DNA from: Corbicula japonica
Taxonomy: Eukaryota; Mollusca; Bivalvia; Venerida; Cyrenidae
Direction: 5' to 3'
Assembly: GCA_038501625.1 (NCBI GenBank)
Contig: JAZAYU010000086.1
Coordinates: 2,492,924-2,556,923 of the forward strand
DNA length: 64,000 nucleotides
Shown: one piece after another, positions 1-10,999 of the stretch
How positions within the stretch are numbered: position 1 is the first letter of the stretch
Layout of the letters: each line of letters opens with the position of its first letter
The notes under the pieces: model-generated
The model's database searches: none
What the model was told of the DNA's origin: nothing
Seen by the model: only the letters and a program-made list of their open reading frames with translations
Made by a program: the position numbers and the translations under genes

Positions 1-62
1 CGCGAGAGCTGGCAAATTTACCATAAAGCGCTAGCGCGCTTTATGGATTTGCCAGCTCTCGC
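1..62. repeat. Near-perfect 30-bp inverted repeat (hairpin)
   Basis: The first 62 bases fold on themselves. The left arm begins CGCGAGAGCTGGCAAAT and the right arm ends with its complement, ATTTGCCAGCTCTCGCG; a GCGC-rich centre around position 32 closes the loop. Only about one base is unpaired within the arms. It lies just upstream of a Naiad fragment and is not part of any recognised element. It could be a small palindromic insertion or the inner edge of a larger inverted repeat cut by the window boundary. Confidence 0.8.
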
Positions 63-124
63 GTGCACGTCCAATCTGCATGAACCGCACCAAAATAAGA
101 ATCATTCCTTAATTATGCATGCTT

Positions 125-1357
125 CTAATTAATGCCGTGCAGAAATTGCTGAGTCTTTAAACCTATTTTGCAATAAATAGTGCAAAAGAGAACATGCTGA
201 GCCTAATGCACTTTCTAACTGGAAAAAAACACATATTCAAAATAATAGACACTCGTATATCATTTTATGAAAGAAACATTGCTTTATTACCATCTCGACC
301 TCGTTTTAACTTTCGTCATTTGAAAAAAAGGAATTCAAGACTTTCATAATAAATTTGTTTTTTAACACCTGCTGATAAGGCTTCTAATAATGTAATTGAA
401 GTGTGACGGATACACTATATTAATATTCAAATTGAAGAACTGAACAGCATTAATGCTTATATACTGACTTCTTCGTCTGTGAGTGATATTGTTACTGCAC
501 ACACTCTAAAAATTTCAAAATTTAGAATTAGAATTGAGCCGAAACAAGACAAAGTACCTACTATGTATTGGTTGATTAAAATAGATAAAACACCGTACAA
601 AGCAAGATTTATTGCTAACTCTAGTTCTTGCACTACTACTAAATTATCCGAGCTCTTAACATCTTGTCTTATATGAAAGAACATGTAATTAGGTATTGCG
701 ATAAGGTTTTTGAAACTTCTGGCAAAAATTTATTTTGGTCGATTAAAAATTTAAATGACGTTTTGAAGAAGCTTAAATCAAATAGTGGGAGATTTTTTAA
801 ACATAAATTGTGGGTCCTTTAAAATTAAGCAGTGTATAGATATTTTGGTTGCTTGACCTTTAATGGCATGAAATACATTTTAAGCAAAATTTAGGATACA
901 CCTATAAGCTCGATTTGTTTCTTATATCCCTGTCATCGTGTTCTTGCTTATTTTACTCCAGGAGCTGTGGTCTCGGTTAGATCAATGAGTACCCGCCCTT
1001 TGGCTTTGCAATGCTATTAGCTTCTTATGTTTTATATGTTTTTGTGCTTTTGCATGCAACATTGTTGAGCCGATAAGTGGGTTGGAGTTGTTTCATCAAG
1101 ACAACTTGTACTTGTTTTGTGATATGAGAACCTGTTGGGGCAAGTGTGAAATTGGTGCACCCTAGAACCTGGTTTAAAACCCCAGTGGCAATTTGATTTG
1201 CCACTGACCGTTCCCTCGGCGGGTTCTCATTTTTGTTTATAATTGTTAGTGTTGTCTTTTTTGAAACTGATCATTCTATTAACCATGCTTTCTCCCTCTC
1301 TCTTCTTCTTGACTGTGTGTGGAGGCTGTTTTTATCTGAATGTGGCGATTCCTGATA
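125..1357 (+). mobile_element. Naiad-type Penelope-like element, copy 1, internally deleted
   Basis: Positions about 130-790 match the amino-terminal part of the reverse transcriptase seen in the copy at 50.9-54.3 kb, including the ADKASNNV block and the YWL-K-DKTPYKARFIANSSSC block. Several frameshifts show decay. After about 790 the sequence jumps to the element's 3' untranslated region (about 905-1357), so the catalytic RT core is deleted. An in-frame TGA at 404-406 sits exactly where the two other copies also have TGA, at a cysteine position of the family. The 3' end continues at 2395 after a nested DNA transposon. Confidence 0.85.
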
Positions 1358-2392
1358 CAGTAAAACCCCGCCTTACGACCACCCCGAAAATGAGACCACC
1401 TCACTATTACGGGCACTTTTTGAAAGACCCGATTTTTTTGCTATATATTTCAATGGTCGGAACCCCCGATATTACGGGCACCCCGCTACTCCGTAATGCG
1501 ACCACTTAGAACAGTTTGAAATTGTCGAATTATGCAGACCCCGATAATCCGACCACGCATATCACGGTTTGGTAGCGTGTTTGGTCGCGCGTCTATTCTT
1601 TATACCTATCAATTTACGACATAAACAAAACAACGCTTTGCGGCATTCGTTAAACTGCGAAAATCGATAATGAGGATGTTTTGACAAGAGATTAATCCTT
1701 GTCTGTTGCATTGATTTACACTAATTGACACTTATTTGCAGTAAGTTATTTAATTGTATGATTTATTGTGTTTTTATTGAGTATGAGTAAATCGACGTCG
1801 ATTTTAAAGATGGGTTGACTTTACAGATCATTTTATTGCATCTGTTTGATCAGTAAATAACGATTTTTAAATAATATAAGAATACAAAACTGCAAAATGT
1901 CAAAACCTCGTAGAGAACTTTCTCTTACTGAGAAAGTACAGCTAATCAAAGAAAGTTCAGGTCAAAGCCAACGCAAGTTGGCAGAGAAATTTGGCATTGG
2001 CAAAACTCAGGTACAGATCGATCAAGCAAATAAATATTTTCTTCGCCATTTTTTTTTATAAAAAAATAAATTAAATTAAATGAGTACAGTGCTGTAACTG
2101 GAACTTTTTCATGTGAACAAGTTTAATAATAAACATTAAAATATAAAATATATTACTGTTTCTTTTATTACAAAAAATAAAGATTCATAACAAGGAATAT
2201 GGTGATGATTATTATGATAATGATGATGATTTTGATAAAATGCTTTCAAAAATACTGGCCACTTAATAAAGATATCTCTGTCCTTCTGTCCTCTGGCCCT
2301 TGCCAGCTTTTTGATCATCAAATGGTCCCACCCCGCTATTAAGACCACTTTAACTCAGACCGCCAAGTGGTCTCATTAGCGGGGTTTTACTG
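1358..2392 (+). mobile_element. Tigger/pogo-like DNA transposon, internally deleted, TA target site
   Basis: The terminal inverted repeats are CAGTAAAACCCCGC at 1358 and its complement GCGGGGTTTTACTG ending at 2392, each flanked by TA. Both the TIR start CAGT and the TA duplication are typical of the pogo/Tigger branch of Tc1-mariner. Inside, an ATG at 1897 opens a reading frame starting MSKPRRELSLTEKVQLIKES, followed by QRKLAEKFGIGKTQV. This is the CENP-B/Pipsqueak-type helix-turn-helix that begins such transposases. The frame ends soon after and no DDE catalytic part is present, so the element is a non-autonomous deletion derivative. It is inserted in a Naiad 3' end. Confidence 0.88.
1897..2012 (+). 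pseudogene. CENP-B-type DNA-binding start of a Tigger/pogo transposase
   Basis: About 38 residues are readable from the ATG. The block EKVQLIKESSGQSQRKLAEK and the following FGIGKTQV match the psq/CENP-B amino-terminal helix-turn-helix of pogo-class transposases. The DDE nuclease domain is missing. The position inside matching terminal inverted repeats supports the assignment. Confidence 0.75.
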
Positions 2393-2394
2393 TA

Positions 2395-2425
2395 TGCACA
2401 TTTCACCTTTTTTCGCGAAACTGTT
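2395..2425 (+). mobile_element. Naiad 3' terminus, continuation after nested transposon
   Basis: The bases TGCACATTTCACCTTTTTT resume the Naiad 3' end, which reads GATATGCATATTTCACC in other copies. Removing 1358-2392 and one TA restores the uninterrupted sequence. Confidence 0.8.
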
Positions 2426-2504
2426 TCAAAGTCAACTATTCAAAGCTTATAGCTTTAATTGAAAACCGTTGTTGTTACATGACCACAAATAGTGAATTAA
2501 GTAA

Positions 2505-3130
2505 ATGTTAGACCTTGAGCTGCCAATAGACCCCCTCCCCCCTTTGGGGAATTTTAAAGGGTATGTTTTTTTCTGAAAGCCTATATCATTCTACGCATTT
2601 TGCAATTTGTTTGCATTCTGGCGAGTGGGGCGTTTTTCTTCCGTAACGCCTGTTTGAATATGTTACCTTTGAAAAAAGTTTGTTTAAGAATGAAATATTT
2701 GACAATTATAAAAGTTCTAAAATAAACCTATTTTTTCTACACCAGGAAGCTCTTATCTACATTACTAATGCAATAAAACATCTGTAACCTAAGGTATTAG
2801 TCTAAAATAGTTATAAAGTTATGTTACTTAACATAAAAACCGAGTAAAATAAGATGTATGAAACACGTGCAGTAGCAAGTAATTTGTGTTTATAAGTAAA
2901 TTATAGTAAGATAAATGAGAATTCTGGACAAATGTAATACAGTGACATAAATTGTGACATAACCTTGAGCTGCCAATAGACCCCCTTCCCCCCCCCCCCC
3001 CCCCTGGGGGAATTTTGAAGGGTATGTTTTTCTGAAAGCCTATCCTATTCTTCGCATTTTGCAATTTGTTTGCTTTCTGGCGAGTGGGGCGTATTACCGT
3101 AACGCCTGTTTGATTATGTGACCTTTGAGA
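2505..3130 (+). repeat. Direct repeat pair with C-tract
   Basis: A block of about 170 bases starting near 2512 (CCTTGAGCTGCCAATAGACC and onward) recurs at about 2962. The following 250 bases are also related, giving a period of about 450 bp. Each unit carries a C-run (over 20 C in the second copy), then a TTTTTCTGAAAGCCTA block and GGCGAGTGGGGCG. An inverted third copy lies at about 8629-8770. No coding potential is visible. Confidence 0.7.
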
Positions 3131-3596
3131 AAATTTTATGCAATGAAGAAATACTTGGCAATTATAAAAGTTCTGAAATAAACCTATTTTTTACTACATC
3201 AGGAAGATGTTCTTTTTTATTTTTTAATGCAATAAAACATCTGCATTCTAAGGTATAAATAGTTATTAAGATATGTTACTTAACATCAAAACCTAGTTTA
3301 AAAAGTTGTATGAAACATTTCTTACTTGCATTAGCAAGTAATTTCGGTTTTATTTGTTTAATTTATTAATATAAATAAGAATGCAGTATTTAAATGTTAT
3401 AAAGTCACATTGAGACACACTTCTTGTTTAATGTATGTAAATAAATACATATATTTGGAAATTCCAAAAACCAAATAATGTGAAAAAAATGCACAAAAAA
3501 ACAACACAACATCTCAACAATAGCAAATAAATTTTCTATAAATAAAATAAATTATAAAGAAATAAACTCTGATCAGGGTAATCCGATCAACTTTTT

Positions 3597-3835
3597 TGGG
3601 GGTTGTCCCGGTTAGCTCAATCGGTTGCGTCGCAGGAATTGCAGGGCTAGGCGCTGTCGCCGTGACGATGCGGGTTCGCTCCCAGCTAGAGGCACTTTCA
3701 TTTGAAATTCACAGTAGCGCTATTTGTGCAGTGTGGCGGCCGTAAAAAGTCTCCCCGTTCTTATAGTCAGTACTGTTATCAGTAAATTAACCCGTTACCG
3801 ATGTCATGCAGTGATAAATTTAATCAATTGTTCTC
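3597..3835 (+). mobile_element. tRNA-headed SINE (family 1)
   Basis: The head has an A-box-like GGTTAGCTCAATCGGTTG and a B-box-like GGGTTCGCTCCC, as in RNA polymerase III promoters of tRNA genes. A body follows containing CAGTAGCGCTATTTGTGCAG and ends near CCGATGTCATGCAGTGAT. Inverted copies of the same body occur at 23.2, 38.3, 45.4 and 47.3 kb. I cannot assign it to a named molluscan SINE. Confidence 0.75.
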
Positions 3836-4784
3836 AAAGAAAGGTGACTTACAAATTATAAAATTCAAGTTAGTACTAAAAAGCTATTAAATTATTTGCG
3901 TTTGATAAGCTATTAGTGTGTTATCAAGAATATTATGAGTAAAAAATTTGTTTTATTCATGATATCATTTGATTTTTTATTATGTATTTTATTTAAGGAC
4001 AAGCAATATAAGCCTCCATTAAAATTACATGTAATTGATGCGTAGCCACTGTTATAACCATAAGTAAGATGAGGTAATATGACTGTTGCTGTGATAAAAC
4101 AGTAAACAAATCAGTGCCAGTTTTGTTTTAATAAAACAGTATCTTAATCCAGTATATGGATTAACAACCTTCCTGCATTTTATGTATCTTGTATTAAAAT
4201 AGGTAATATATACCCGTATTAAGAATTATGTTACAAAAGGAAATTAAGGTATTGATGCTGATGATAATTAACAGTAATTTATTTGTAATTTAAATATTGT
4301 TAAACTTTAGAGGTTAATGATCTGTGTACTGCTCAATATGTCTTGAAATAAATGTGTATGATGTAGATGGTCGTCCTATTTTATATCTTTTTAAATTGCT
4401 AATAAACCTATCGATATGGCTCAATGACAACATTGTAGTACAGCTTACGTTTGCACTAATTATGGGCTGTTGCAACCAGTCTAAAGCTAAGTCCAGATAC
4501 TATGATTGATTGAGACAGATAACATTAATTTGTTCTAACAAAATGTAGAAAAGAAAGAATAAACAAAATTAACAATGTTTTTATCTTTTTATTGTTCTAT
4601 TTATGTATTTTGTCATCCTATAATATGTTACCAATATTTACTTTAATAATCAGCAAAAATAATAAGAAAAGAAAAGCAAGAAACTGCAAGCAATTAGTAA
4701 ACATTTTGATAAATATTTTAATATAATATTATATTATGTTAAAGTTGATCTATAACAAATTTAAAAGATACTTAATTCAAACTT

Positions 4785-5005
4785 TAGGTTGGTGCACCCT
4801 AGAAACTGGTTTAAACCCCCAGTGGCAATATGATTTGCCACTGACCGTTCCAAGGCGGTAACCCCTCGGGTTCTCATTTTTGTTTATTGTTAGTGGTGTC
4901 TTTTTTGAAATTGATCATTTTATTAACCATGCTCTCTCCCCCTCTCTTCTTCTTGACTGTGTGGGGAGGCTGTTTTTTCCTGATATGCATGTTTCACCGT
5001 TTTAC
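4785..5005 (+). mobile_element. Naiad 3' end, 5'-truncated
   Basis: It begins at about GGTTGGTGCACCCTAGAAAC and carries the conserved hairpin with arms GTGGCAA and TTGCCAC, then the CT-rich run and GTGTGGGGAGGCTG. It ends near ATATGCATGTTTCACC. This is non-coding 3' untranslated sequence of the element whose coding part lies at 50.9-54.3 kb. Confidence 0.8.
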
Positions 5006-5122
5006 ACAAATTAGCTGGTTAAATTATCTGATGTTAGAAATGTTTTTAAAAGTAGTTTTATGCATCCAAAATAATAAGGTTGAGTGTAGAATTTGTAAAA
5101 CTTTGAAACAGCATGAGCATTA

Positions 5123-6531
5123 AGAGGGTTGATCAAAAATAAACCGGATTATTTAAATAGCAAGTAGAATATTTCATCAGGATAAATAAAAATACATATA
5201 ACAGTTTGCGGAATCAATCCGCTACAGAATACAGAAAACAGTTTTCAAAAACATTTACAAACAATAGAAATAGAGAGATTTGCGTGAGGATATGTCTGGT
5301 GTCACGGCGCACGGTAAGACGACACTGGTGACGTCGTTGACGTTGCGCGTCATTACAGCGTCTCGACTGTGACCGGGTTTCTGGGTCATAGAACCATAGC
5401 CAGGTTTTGTCCGTCGTTATGTTGTGACTGAGTAAGTCGTCCCCTTCTCGGTTCACTCTACCAGGAAGGCTAGTGAATCCTGCACGCGACGGACCATCTC
5501 CGTGTCTTTCAAGAGACGCGGAACCCAGCACGCGTGCACCTAGTGTTAGTAATCAGGTATTGTTAGACTTAAAAAAATGCATTTCCATTTTAGAAACATA
5601 TAAAAAATAATATTCAGATAAAAAATAAGAATTTACCATTAACTAAATTGTTAAAACATGTATTTTTCATTTTGAAAATGCATATTTTGCAAGGTTTGGA
5701 ACGTAGATCGTCGATATCCTAAGTTTCAATTATTCAAAACCTCGTGTAATTGAACAAAAAAATTTAAGTGTTATAATAAAAACAAATTCGTATCGTTCAC
5801 ATTTTCAAATCCCATGTCAGAATAGTCTGCATGGTCCAGTAGCTTACATCGATTTTTGCCATCAACACCCTAACCGTTAAACGCCTGTCGTTTTCCAACG
5901 CATTCGCCATTAACGTCACTTACTAATAGGTCGTTGTTTCATTCTTCTTTCTTCCTCTTCCTTCTTTGTCGGTGATACCTTCTCTAAAATATGTTTGCCA
6001 ATAAAAAAAACACTGTTCGGCTTACTGCATGCTTCCCGTGCATAGCTGCACTTTTTTTCAAAAGTTTTACACGGAGTGTCGCCTTTCAGCTGGCAAAAAT
6101 TAATTAGTGCCCGTATTTCAAGGTCTTCCGTTGACGCCATTTGTAACGCAATTTGCATTCAGCGTACGATGTTAAAAATCCGATTGCTACTACATGCGTT
6201 GATGCAATTACGTCATATTTTGCGATAACGTCAAAAAATAACGGCACGACGTTTTCGTGGATTTTACGTAACTATAAAACATGATTGGAAACAACAATAA
6301 ACAATTTTAAACATCGGACGTAAAAGAAAAATGATGCGCTGCGCCGTGATGGAGTTACCATGGTTTCTTAATGCGTGATTATGAATAGAAGTATGTGTTT
6401 TTTTTTCAAATAAAAAGTTGGATCAACTGTTTGCATTTAAATTGGGATTTCTATTGGTGTAAAGATTTGATTGTTTGAAAGGAAACTTTTTATTTGAGAG
6501 CAAAAATCCGGTTTATTTTTGATCAACCCTC
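5123..6531 (-). mobile_element. mariner-family transposon relic with intact TIRs
   Basis: Near-identical terminal inverted repeats (GAGGGTTGATCAAAAATAAA at the left and its complement at the right), each next to TA, bound about 1.4 kb, the usual size of a complete mariner. Two minus-strand blocks inside are mariner transposase, so the ends and the gene agree. Confidence 0.85.
5214..6158 (-). pseudogene. mariner transposase, decayed
   Basis: The amino-terminal block (6131-5990) reads EIRALINFCQLKGDTP, matching the first helix-turn-helix of mariner transposases. A second block (about 5440-5340) reads NITTDKTWLWFYDPETRSQS, matching the motif around the second catalytic aspartate, where TGDET is normal; here it is TTDKT. 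The blocks are in different frames and the region between them (about 5530-5915) is scrambled with stops. The last catalytic region is not recognisable. The gene is dead and is flanked by its own inverted repeats. Confidence 0.8.
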
Positions 6532-6532
6532 G

Positions 6533-8065
6533 TATATAGCAATTTTTTAACTCAAGTAAAAGAATTTTTACCTAAAAAAATATTATGCATAAGTCAAAGT
6601 TAACTTATCTATTAGATTACCATCACCTGCATTACACAGATTGTCTTTAAAATTAGGATGTTTCTCTTTAACAATTATTTGTCTTTAAGAAAAATAACAT
6701 TCTACAAAGATCTTCAGGAAATCTTAACAACTTCTTAAGCTTTCTTTGAACAATGGAAAAATAATGTTTCATTTAGGAAAATTTATTTTTCTTATTTCGC
6801 ATGTTTTATTTAAGAGTAACGCTCTAAAAGACCAGAACTGGTGAATTCAACTTTATTTTTAGTAAATATAGTTTATAGAAAGTTCATATTCACAATATGA
6901 GTGACTCAACGGTAATCTAGATACAAACTATAACACGGTTAAGAAATTTGTTTTCTTTATTGTAAGTCATCTTACTAAAAACATTTATTAAATGATTAGG
7001 TAACATATAATTAATGTTAATTAGTTTTTGTTTGTAACACTTTTCAAAGCAATATTTTTATCTCTTATCTTTTTACTTTTTTGGAACCAATTCTAAATTT
7101 TTTTTTTAATTTTCCTCTTATCATTTAATTCATAAATGCATTGTACTTTGTCAATATTGTAACTTCAGAATTCTATGTTACGGAGATTTGAAGGTTAAAA
7201 ATGGACAAGCTTAAACACTTTAACATTTTAACCACATAACATAACATAACATAAATTAGTATACACTATAAATTTCTTACTATTATTATTGTTTAATTTA
7301 AAATGATTGCATAGTTGTAATACAGTTTTGTAAATGTTTTCAGTTCTTTATACAACAACATCAGTTTTAGAGAAAACACTTCATTCAATCAGTAATATTA
7401 ATTAAAAAACGACTGTCAATGTAATAAGAAATCTACACAGGGCTAACAAACATCAGGACATTGCACAGAGCACACTTAATTAATTTCTTCAAATAGACAT
7501 CAGCTAACACCATAAAAAACAAATAAAAACAAGGAAATACGCCTTATTTTAATGAGTGACACATGTTACGTATGCTGAAAATTTGAAGTCATTCAAGTTT
7601 CAAGAACACTTACATTTATCAAGCTCAATAATTTAATTTAATTCTATATTTTATGCTTGTTTATCCCAAAACATTAATTAATATAATGTTTGAATTAGCG
7701 ATATGTTAACATAAAAGATTATGGTAAAATTATTACATTTGTCAGGATGATTTTTATGAAAAACACACTGTTTCATATTGTTTGATCATGCAGCTTTCAA
7801 AAACATGTATTATTGCCTAAGTTTGATTACAAATAAAAATCCTACAAGTAAGTTTCTGACTTACATTTCACCTTTTTAGGGTTATGTATGTTATACACTA
7901 AATATGTAACGTTAAAGCAAAAAATTTGAAATGAAAACTACATCAATCAACAGAGAATACATAATCCTTATATAAAAATATAAGTTTTATTAAATCGTAG
8001 CTGGAATAGAGCAGAATTAAAGGTTCAAAATCCATATATTTTTTCTACAAATTTTAGGGGTAACA
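6533..8065. other. AT-rich intergenic DNA, nothing recognised
   Basis: No ORF with family character and no repeat boundary is seen, apart from a short (ACATA)n run near 7240. Confidence 0.6.
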
Positions 8066-8625
8066 TATACTCAACAAAAATAAAAAGTATCCACTTTCAT
8101 ATCTTAAATTTTTGTAAAATTTGAAAACGAAAACTTAGAATTCTGTATGTGGACAACTTTGCATTTCTGTTATCATTGCAAAGAGAAAAAGTGTTCTTGA
8201 AAATCTGCAGCCACAACATAGTCATCTTTTCCTTTGTTGTAATGAGGGTTCCAAGAAAAAGTCAGTGATTCTTTGAAGTATTCACATTGATTTGAATTAA
8301 ATCAATCTTTCCACCTCTTGTGATCAATTAAATCACAAAACATTCATCAATAAAACAAGTAGTCCTCGATATACTACGCTAGAAACCATTTCCAATTACC
8401 TCCCTTTAAATTGAATATGTAGTGTTTTGTAATCCATTATTAATTGTTATTCGACTGGCCGTTGCTTAGGTCTTGGTGTGGAAGATTATGTTTATGAACA
8501 ATTGAAATTAAAAACAACTGAGATTAACCAATTAAACACCATTCAAAGCGTACCTGATTAAATGAAAATATGTTAATGAGAATATAAGCATAAAAAGTGG
8601 ATACTTTTTATTTTTGTTCAGTATA
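8066..8625. mobile_element. MITE family 2, copy a
   Basis: Inverted ends of about 32 bp are seen: TATACTCAACAAAAATAAAA on the left and the complement of TATACTGAACAAAAATAAAA on the right, both continuing AGTATCCACTTT. There is no coding capacity. A second, more diverged copy of the same length lies at 10148-10719. Confidence 0.8.
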
Positions 8626-8628
8626 TTA

Positions 8629-8770
8629 AAACCTCCGTAACACCCTTATGCCCCACTCGCCAGAATGCAAACAAACTGCAAAATATCCAGGACATAACAG
8701 GCTTTCAGAAAAATCATGTCTACTTAATTCCCCAAGGGGGGGGGGGGGGGGGGAGAAAACATGTTCCTGG
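8629..8770 (-). repeat. Inverted copy of the C-tract repeat of 2.5-3.1 kb
   Basis: The complement carries the C-run (here a G-run near 8740), the TTTCTGAAAGCC block and the GGCGAGTGGGGC block in the same order as at 2.5 and 3.0 kb. Confidence 0.7.
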
Positions 8771-8884
8771 CCACTGGCCTATGTCTTCCGACGTTAAATT
8801 ACAGACATGAAGTGACCAATTAGAACTTTGGGTGAGTGTATGCTGTCGCTTAATTTCTCGCTGGATTACATCGATATTTGATTT

Positions 8885-8990
8885 GGTATCTCTGTTTATG
8901 TTTTATTTAATTTTGTGCTTTTGCATACACCATTGTCGAGTTTACAGGTGTGTTGGAGTTATTCACCAAGAAAAAATAAGGTAAGCATAA
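8885..8990 (+). mobile_element. Naiad 3' UTR fragment, diverged
   Basis: GTTTATGTTTTATTT followed by TTGTGCTTTTGCATACACCA and a later TGTTGGAGTTATTCACCAAG match the first part of the Naiad 3' untranslated region. Confidence 0.6.
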
Positions 8991-9263
8991 CAATCAACTG
9001 GGCATAAAGGGGCATACAAATGATAAAACAAAAAAAAACGAAGTTTCGTCACTAAAATTCCTGACGTGAATGGTCACAAAAATTTTACATTACTATTTGG
9101 AAAACAAAATGTGTATCCCTCTCTTTAAAAGGACCCCGGGAAGATGACATATAAATTGCAAGAACACATAACGAAGTTCTTCTCTTAAATTTTTGTCATA
9201 AACGTCACAAACTAAAACTGTGTCACAAGAATCCCATTGTTTGAATGATCATCTGTCTTTCAG

Positions 9264-10140
9264 TAATACGTATACGACGAAGACCAGGCCAAGGCAAAAG
9301 TTCCACTGCAAACTCACTTGTGGGTCGGGAAGTGTTCAAAGTGTCCGACAGTTCAAGATATCTAACTTTAACATGCCGATCGTCCCAGGTAAAATCAAAA
9401 TAGACACAAGCAGACTCAGTATCAACGAAACGCTGTCGTAACTAACTTTAAGAGAAGTGGAAAACTCTGATTTTTTTAATACTTGTTATATGTAATATTA
9501 TTTTTCTGTTAGAACACTTAATTTTTTCAAAAATTGTGTGTGGTTTTAATTTATGTTGATTTTAAAGTGATTTACAAATGTAAATAGAAGTCTGATTTCC
9601 CACTTTAAATGTTATAAAATGTTAATTGAACATTATGCAGCAGCTTCGTAACAATTTCTTAACCTTTGTAGAATAATGACTTCATAAACCCAAACTCTAA
9701 ACCAAAGAATTCGAAAATATCAAATTCAAAATTTAGTTTAAACAACTTATTTCAAAAGACTTTTAAATGAAAGCGCTTTCATTCCGACGCTAACTCTTGA
9801 TATTAACTCTTGATATTAATCATTAAGCCAACTCATTTTCTACATATTTAATTATTATTACCTTAATGATTTTATTTCAGGAACGAACCTGTCTAGGCCG
9901 ACACAGAATCTGACGATATTAATGCAAGAATACACAACACACTGCATAGAGAATTCTATTTTTCTAAATTAGGCATAGAAAAGAAAAAAACAAAATTTGC
10001 CACATTAAGTGCTGATTCAGGCTATGGAAGTTCCCAATCTTCTAGGGATCCAGTAAAAGACGCATCTGTTAATAACAGCGTCAATAAAGACGCATCTGTT
10101 AATAACAGCGTCAATAAATAAAAACTGGTTGTATGATATT
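9264..10140 (+). pseudogene. Locus E: decayed AIG1/GIMAP-type GTPase gene
   Basis: A P-loop exon (9264-9388, between AG and GT) reads in frame: VIRI, then RRRPGQGKSSTANSLVG. The first glycine of the GxxxxGKS motif, present in locus B, is replaced by arginine. The next exon starts at 9881 like its relatives, but about 34 bases encoding the DTPG (G3) region are missing and a TGA follows at once. Most of the GTPase domain is then deleted. The tail motif SADSGYGSS survives near 10010-10036. A 30-bp unit is duplicated at 10057-10116. The old carboxy end (GCMIL then TAA, near 10122-10137) is out of frame. The locus cannot make a GTPase. Confidence 0.85.
10057..10116 (+). repeat. Two tandem copies of a 30-bp unit
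   Basis: The unit begins AGACGCATCTGTTAATAACA and is repeated exactly once, in the tail of pseudogene E. The duplication keeps the reading frame, encoding DASVNNSVNK twice. Confidence 0.9.
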
Positions 10141-10147
10141 ATAAATC

Positions 10148-10719
10148 TATACTCAGCAAAAATAAAAAGTACACACTTTTCTGCCTGTAATTCTGTAAAA
10201 TTAGAAAAATAAAAAAGAAAATATTTTCTTGAAACAAATCTGCATATCTGTAATCGTTACAAAGAAATACAATGTTCTTGAGAATCTGCAGTCACGACTA
10301 AGTTATCTTTCCCTTTGCTATTATTGGGGTTTTAGGAAGCAGTATGTGATTTTAAACAATATTCACATTTATTGGAATATCAATTTCTCCAGTTCTTGAT
10401 GTCAATAAAAGCACAAAACATTCTATATAAAACAACTCGTCCTCAGTAAACAACGCTAGAAATCCCAAACATTTCCAATTAACTCCCTTTACATTGAAAA
10501 ATTATATAGTGTTTTTTAATCCAGTATTTATTGTTATCTGATGGGCATTTGCTCAGGTCTAGGTGTTGAAAATTATGTTCACGATAAATTAAACTTACAC
10601 ATGTAAAAACAACTGACATTTATTAATAAAACACCTTTTAAAGTGTTCGTAATGAAATGAAAATATGTGAATGAGAATATAAGCATAAAAGTCGGTTCTT
10701 TTTATTTTTGCTGATTATA
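10148..10719. mobile_element. MITE family 2, copy b
   Basis: The left end TATACTCAGCAAAAATAAAA and the right end TTTTTATTTTTGCTGATTATA match the copy at 8066-8625, and the interior is colinear with it. It sits directly after the old stop of pseudogene E. Confidence 0.75.
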
Positions 10720-10933
10720 TTTAATAGTATATTATTTGGTGTCAGCTGTCTAAGCTTGCTTTTGGCCCATTTTTTTTAACCAATGAAGTCTTGTAAATTA
10801 TATATTATTATATATTAAAATATTGTACAGAGTGAAAGTCAAATAAGCTATTTCTGTTGGTTTTGACATAGAGTTTATTAGGGATTGGCAATAATCAGTC
10901 ATATTTAAGAGCTGAATTTCAAACTTAATTCGT

Positions 10934-10990
10934 GGTTTAGCGGATAATTCGCTTGCTTTACACGCAATAACTTCGTGTTCAACTCTTTGT
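10934..10990 (+). pseudogene. tRNA-Val-like sequence in the 3' flank of locus E
   Basis: GTGGTTTAGCGGATAATTCG and GCTTGCTTTACACGC resemble the D-arm and anticodon arm of tRNA-Val (anticodon TAC in this copy). The T-arm is not conserved, so it is not a working tRNA. The same sequence follows loci A (23529) and C (47592), showing that the gene and its flank were duplicated together. Confidence 0.55.
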
Positions 10991-10999
10991 AAAGTAAGT

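Noticed and set aside
1243..1509. 88-codon ORF (and the similar one at 4887) as a conserved small protein
   Set aside because: Both are translations of the Naiad 3' UTR, and the first runs into the Tigger-like element. The similarity is due to the repeat.
2985..3004. Long C-run as a quadruplex or regulatory element
   Set aside because: Homopolymer length varies between the three copies of this repeat and may be sequencing error; no further support was seen.
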